Below, in pieces: positions 37,191-41,804 of a stretch of 41,804 bases of DNA. This stretch comes from Oscillospiraceae bacterium (GTDB lineage: Bacteria > Bacillota > Clostridia > Oscillospirales > Ruminococcaceae), in contig JAFLUH010000009.1 of assembly GCA_022508895.1 (NCBI GenBank), forward strand, positions 1-41,804, given 5' to 3'. Every line of letters begins with the position of its first letter. Position 1 is the stretch's first letter. Below the pieces are notes generated by a model that saw only the letters and a list, made by a program, of their open reading frames with translations, made no database searches and was not told where the DNA came from. The position numbers were made by a program, and so were the translations under genes.

Positions 37191-38756
37191 TTATTTGTGC
37201 TGTATGAGTATTTCGCAGTAGGGGGTCTCAGGCGGGGACAGCTGACCGCTTTCCTCGGCGTAGCTGAACAGAACTGCAAGCAGACCGTGGAAGAAGTTGC
37301 TGCCGAAACGCTTAGCGTCGTCTGAAAGACGTTTGGGGAAAAGGGCTTGGTAGCCTTCGGAAACACGCTCTACTATGGCGGTGTATTCAGCCATGAGTGG
37401 ATCAATGTGCTTTTCCGCTGCCTTTACAAACGCTGTCATCTGCTCCTTTGTGAAAGCGGGGATATTTACGGATAATCTGCCGTCCTCAGACCTGCTCAAA
37501 TAGCCTTCCTCTATCATTTTTGCGGCAAGATACTGGTCGTCGGTATCTCCCTTTGTCAGAATGTCCTCGCAGACATTTATCTGCTTGTCATATATCAGTA
37601 TTGGATGGTATTTGTATTTGTTGTAGGTGAATTCACGGTATTCAAAGGTACCTCTTGAACCTCTGTTGCCGCTTATGTTCTGAGAGATACCGAGGTTTAT
37701 CCTTGAAATATCCGTTTCATTGGCTGAATAGCGCCAGCAGTTGCCGTCGTAGTTGGGCGGTATTTCCGGATACATGGGGTGGTCACGCAGAGCGAGAGCA
37801 AGCACGGAATAGAGGTAGAAAAGCTCGTTTTCGCTTTTTCCGCCTTTGTAGTGGTCTGTGCTGTAAATTTCGGCTGTGAGATTTTTAAAAGCGGCTATCA
37901 TTCGGTCGGCAATTGGTGCAATAGCAGACATTGCATTTTGAATTAAATATTCATGGTGCTTTTTTGAGAAAATGACAAAGTCGGTGAGGTATTTGCCCTT
38001 TGGCTGTTCTATCAGGGCGTTGCGGTATGTGAGATTGCCTATCCTGTCCTCGATATAATAGGCGGGAACGCCAATCAGCTTTGCCAGATCTTCTACCGTT
38101 CTTGCCTCCTCGTAGCAATGATAGCAGATGTTCTGGGAGAGAGCGTCGTTGATGTAGGTACCCGGAAAAGGCTTTCCTGCATCGAAATCACCGCTGCCGT
38201 ATATGCCTATGCTGAGCTGCACAGGTCTTAATGCACTTTCATTCATATTGCTATTTCCTTTCTCAGGTGGAGCCTGATAGGGCTCCAGCTCCTGCTTCAG
38301 CTTGCTCCGTCCTGCCGATAAACGCCATGTGACTGTCCCCTCGGGGATATTCAGCTTTTCGGAGATCTGCTTCGTTGAAAGACCGTCGTAATAGTAGAGA
38401 ATGATGATGTCACGGTAGATAGCCGAGAGCATTGATATCTGCGTTCTGAGACGGTCGTACAGCTCCTCGGTCTCGGCGGTGTACTCGTCGAAAATGCTAA
38501 GGTCCTCGGGTATGTCATAGGAATACATCGCGCGCTGTTTTCCCATGCGGCGGCGAAAGACCTTGGTGACGTTGTTGGCAACGCCCCAGAGCCACGGCTC
38601 GAACTTGTCCTCCTCACGGAGCTTTGGCAACTTCTGAAGTGCGGTCAGCAGTATCTCCTGCGACAGCTCGTCGGCTTCGTCTCTTGAATATGTGCGGTTC
38701 ACTGCGTAGCCGTAGACGCGTTCGGCGTAGGCTTCAAGTATTTTCGGGTCCATCAT
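37191..38756 (-). CDS. ECF-type sigma factor fused to a large C-terminal domain (521 aa)
   Basis: Residues 1-170 form a normal ECF sigma factor: region 2 (YGYAVNRTYSRDEADELSQE ... EPWLWGVANNVTKVFRRR) and region 4 (MLSAIYRDIIILYYYDGLSTKQISEKL, IPEGTVTWRLSAGRSKLKQEL). Residues 171-521 form a second module starting MNESALRPVQLSIGIYGSG, with NICYHCYEEARTVEDLAKLIG (HTH-like) and a long alpha-rich part; I do not recognise it. At the junction the DNA reads AGAAAGGAAATAGCAAT then ATG (38246), a plausible ribosome site and start. The main start is ATG 38756 (or 38753) behind AGGTGAG. It is probably a regulator with a built-in sensor, or two fused genes. Confidence 0.82.
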   Translation of the reverse strand: MMDPKILEAYAERVYGYAVNRTYSRDEADELSQEILLTALQKLPKLREEDKFEPWLWGVANNVTKVFRRRMGKQRAMYSYDIPEDLSIFDEYTAETEELYDRLRTQISMLSAIYRDIIILYYYDGLSTKQISEKLNIPEGTVTWRLSAGRSKLKQELEPYQAPPEKGNSNMNESALRPVQLSIGIYGSGDFDAGKPFPGTYINDALSQNICYHCYEEARTVEDLAKLIGVPAYYIEDRIGNLTYRNALIEQPKGKYLTDFVIFSKKHHEYLIQNAMSAIAPIADRMIAAFKNLTAEIYSTDHYKGGKSENELFYLYSVLALALRDHPMYPEIPPNYDGNCWRYSANETDISRINLGISQNISGNRGSRGTFEYREFTYNKYKYHPILIYDKQINVCEDILTKGDTDDQYLAAKMIEEGYLSRSEDGRLSVNIPAFTKEQMTAFVKAAEKHIDPLMAEYTAIVERVSEGYQALFPKRLSDDAKRFGSNFFHGLLAVLFSYAEESGQLSPPETPYCEILIQHK

Positions 38757-38846
38757 TCTCACCTGCCTTTCGACTGTAAAGTGCATTTTTTTAGTCGTTC
38801 ATTGGGTGGGTCGAAAAAAATTTTACTTTTTATGGGTGGATAATGC

Positions 38847-38878
38847 AAAAATAACCGACCTTTCAGTCGGTTATTTTT
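38847..38878 (-). terminator. terminator of gdhA
   Basis: AAAAATAACCGAC (38847-38859) pairs with GTCGGTTATTTTT (38866-38878), with T runs on both strands. Confidence 0.87.
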
Positions 38879-38894
38879 ATCGTGTCAGCTATGA

Positions 38895-40374
<1,480 letters not shown>

Positions 40375-40440
40375 TAGGTAAATGCAAAATTTTTGCAAGT
40401 TTTGGAAAATTTTCTTGCAGGATTTAAGGCAAATTTCCCC

Positions 40441-40469
40441 TTGCAACTGCAATAAAAATAGTGTATAAT
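40441..40469 (+). promoter_or_regulatory. promoter of smpB
   Basis: TTGCAA (40441-40446) and TATAAT (40464-40469) are 17 bases apart; the start codon is 33 bases downstream behind ACGGAGGAA. Confidence 0.8.
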
Positions 40470-40501
40470 TAACTGCGAACGCATATTACGGAGGAACTCC
40501 C

Positions 40502-40963
40502 ATGGCTGAAAACATAAAGACTATCGCAGAAAACAGACAGGCTCGCCACGAATACTTCATTCTTGAAAGCATCGAGGCGGGGATAGAGCTGTTCGGCACC
40601 GAAGTCAAGTCCATAAGAGCAGGCGGCGTCAGCCTGAAGGAGGCGTGGATCGCCATCGAAAACGGAGAGGCTTGGGTCAAGCAGATGCATATTGCTCCCT
40701 ATGAAAAGGGGAATATTTTTAACCGCAATCCGCTGAGAGAGCGGAAGCTGCTGATGCACAAGCGGGAGATAATGCGGCTGCTGGGACAGGTGAAGCAGGG
40801 AGGACTGACACTTATCCCCATTTCCATGTACTTCAAGGGAAGTAAAGTGAAGGTACAGGTGGGGCTGTGCAAGGGCAAGAAGCTGTACGACAAGCGGGAG
40901 GATTCCGCAAGGCGGGACGCCGACCGAATGATAAGACGGACGATAAAGGAAAGGAACGGCTGA
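40502..40963 (+). CDS. smpB: SsrA-binding protein SmpB (153 aa)
   Basis: SmpB carries tmRNA into stalled ribosomes for trans-translation. Motifs are NRQARHEYFILESIEAGIEL, GTEVKSIRAGGVSLKEA, MHIAPYEKGN, and the basic end KLYDKREDSARRDADRMIRR. Length is standard. Its stop overlaps the next start by one base (TGATG), so the following gene is translationally coupled. Confidence 0.97.
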   Translation: MAENIKTIAENRQARHEYFILESIEAGIELFGTEVKSIRAGGVSLKEAWIAIENGEAWVKQMHIAPYEKGNIFNRNPLRERKLLMHKREIMRLLGQVKQGGLTLIPISMYFKGSKVKVQVGLCKGKKLYDKREDSARRDADRMIRRTIKERNG

Positions 40964-41682
40964 TGAAGCTTGTGGGAATTGCAGCGGCGGCTGCGGCGGC
41001 TTGTGTGATGGCGGCGGCTGCTTTTGCAGAGGAAGTTAATCTGCTGGCAAGCTACGGCAGCGCTAATTGGCAGGGAGACAGCCTTGCTCTTGACAGCGCA
41101 AGCGGAGCGGTCTACTTTGGCAGCGGCAGCGGGGCTGAGCAGTCGGCAGTGCTGGAGATAAAGGCAGAGGGCGTCGGGATATATTTTTATGTGGACGCAG
41201 GAAACGGCGTGAATACAAACGACAGCGGGTACTGTACGGTGGAGTTTTGCGGAGAGGACGGCGAGGCACTGTTTCTGGCGTCTACGGGCAGTATAAGAGG
41301 GCTGGAGAATTATTCGCGGTTTTATTTCGGCTCGGAGGAGAAGTACTACCCGCTGCCGGAGGGGACCGAGAAAATAGTCGTCAGTCTCCACGCTGAGGGA
41401 AATTCGGACAGGGCGAATGTATATTTCAGGAATTTTACGCTGTTTATGAGCAGCGATAAGCCGCTTATGGAGCCTGAGAACTTTTTGAACATCGAGGAGC
41501 CTGTTTATTATATGAGCAGCGTCGCAGGGCTTACCAGAGTGGAGGCGGGAATAAATCCGTGGGTAAGATGGGTGTGGATAGGCGTGGTTTTTGCGGTGTC
41601 TATGGTGTTCTATTTTGTCAGGATTATGAAGGATAAGTATAAGACGGCGGAGGTCATGAAGGCGGGGAAAAGGAAGAATTGA
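40963..41682 (+). CDS. secreted/membrane protein of unknown function (239 aa)
   Basis: An Ala-rich signal peptide (MKLVGIAAAAAAACVMAAAAFA) is followed by an extracellular beta-rich domain (about 25-190) with many Gly/Ser/aromatic residues, resembling a carbohydrate-binding or jelly-roll fold in composition only. One C-terminal TM helix (WVWIGVVFAVSMVFYFV, about 204-222) and a basic cytoplasmic tail complete it, giving type I topology. I do not recognise the family. The start ATG 40963 overlaps the smpB stop; GGAAAGGAA lies upstream inside smpB. Confidence 0.68.
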   Translation: MKLVGIAAAAAAACVMAAAAFAEEVNLLASYGSANWQGDSLALDSASGAVYFGSGSGAEQSAVLEIKAEGVGIYFYVDAGNGVNTNDSGYCTVEFCGEDGEALFLASTGSIRGLENYSRFYFGSEEKYYPLPEGTEKIVVSLHAEGNSDRANVYFRNFTLFMSSDKPLMEPENFLNIEEPVYYMSSVAGLTRVEAGINPWVRWVWIGVVFAVSMVFYFVRIMKDKYKTAEVMKAGKRKN

Positions 41683-41760
41683 AAGAAAAACCATCAGGGT
41701 TTTTCCTTCAAATTCAAATCATAAAATCGAAAAAGTCCGCAAAGCGGAGTTTCCGATTTT
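41679..41760. repeat. double-hairpin repeat (family II, copy B)
   Basis: Hairpin 1 pairs 41679-41692 with 41698-41711 (one A/C mismatch) around ATCAG. The same AAATTCAAATCA spacer as copy A follows. Hairpin 2 pairs AAAATCG (41723-41729) with CGATTTT (41754-41760) and TCCGC (41736-41740) with GCGGA (41744-41748). The upstream stop codon TGA lies in the first arm. Confidence 0.72.
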
Positions 41761-41763
41761 CGC

Positions 41764-41804
41764 CTTTCCGTCAGTCCCGACCGAAGGGAGGGAGTGGCGG
41801 AAAG
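41764..41804. repeat. third long hairpin at the window edge
   Basis: CTTTCCGTCAGTCCC (41764-41778) pairs with GGGAGTGGCGGAAAG (41790-41804) with one wobble and one mismatch. It directly follows family II copy B and may be part of a larger repeat cut by the window. Confidence 0.5.

Noticed and set aside
40963-41682. Dockerin or LPxTG substrate for the sortases
   Set aside because: The protein has a C-terminal TM and basic tail but no LPxTG/NPxTN-like motif before it, and no paired calcium loops.

Overview
The window looks like chromosome of a Gram-positive anaerobe of the Ruminococcus type (Clostridia, Oscillospiraceae/Ruminococcaceae). The grounds are AGGAGG-type ribosome sites, many TTGACA-N17-TATAAT promoters, a cellulase (GH5) and a xylanase (GH10), anaerobic NrdD, HrcA/CIRCE control, sporulation-type proteins (an alpha/beta SASP and YpeB), and many lipoproteins and secreted proteins with Thr/Ser-rich linkers. 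There is no phage, integrase or transposase gene. Genus is an inference from gene content only.

Layout. 1-62 is the 5' part of a tRNA-Arg. 297-485 is a small SASP. 567-3066 is a metal-efflux operon: ArsR-type sensor, stand-alone HMA metallochaperone and P1B-ATPase. 3150-5918 (minus) holds a membrane-tethered HTH protein, a lipoprotein, MscL and a cytoplasmic GH10 xylanase. 6048-8510 (minus) is nrdD with NrdR boxes; its protein ends exactly where the glycyl-radical motif should begin. 8592-10429 (minus) holds small envelope genes separated by a family of hairpin-bearing intergenic repeats. 10679-14406 (plus) holds a DUF896 gene with an ACG start, a degenerate sensor-kinase-like protein and a complete two-component system behind a terminator-like leader.

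14546-21251 (minus) is mostly housekeeping: a lipoprotein with an 11-bp-phased repeat array in its promoter, rpmB, the der-plsY-gpsA cluster, rpmF, pgi and a small P-loop protein. 21423-25562 holds a D,D-carboxypeptidase, a CmpB-like membrane protein, an NlpC/P60 lipoprotein with all catalytic residues replaced, and an orphan ypeB. 25716-33601 (plus) reads as one eight-gene operon: NifS-type cysteine desulfurase, ThiI, CinA C-terminal amidase, three tandem class B sortases (the second with an in-frame TAG), a SpoIID/LytB transglycosylase and an ABM-fold protein. 33699-40247 (minus) holds a GH5 lipoprotein under paired LacI/CcpA-like operators, htpG under CIRCE, a sigma-ECF fusion protein and gdhA. 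40502-41682 (plus) is smpB followed by a secreted or membrane protein.

The points most worth a second look are: NrdD without its glycyl radical; the triple sortase operon with TAG at a conserved Lys; the ECF sigma fusion that keeps an internal ribosome site at the junction; the dead NlpC/P60 lipoprotein, which shares a promoter element with another lipoprotein gene; the ACG-initiated DUF896 gene; and two families of structured intergenic repeats.
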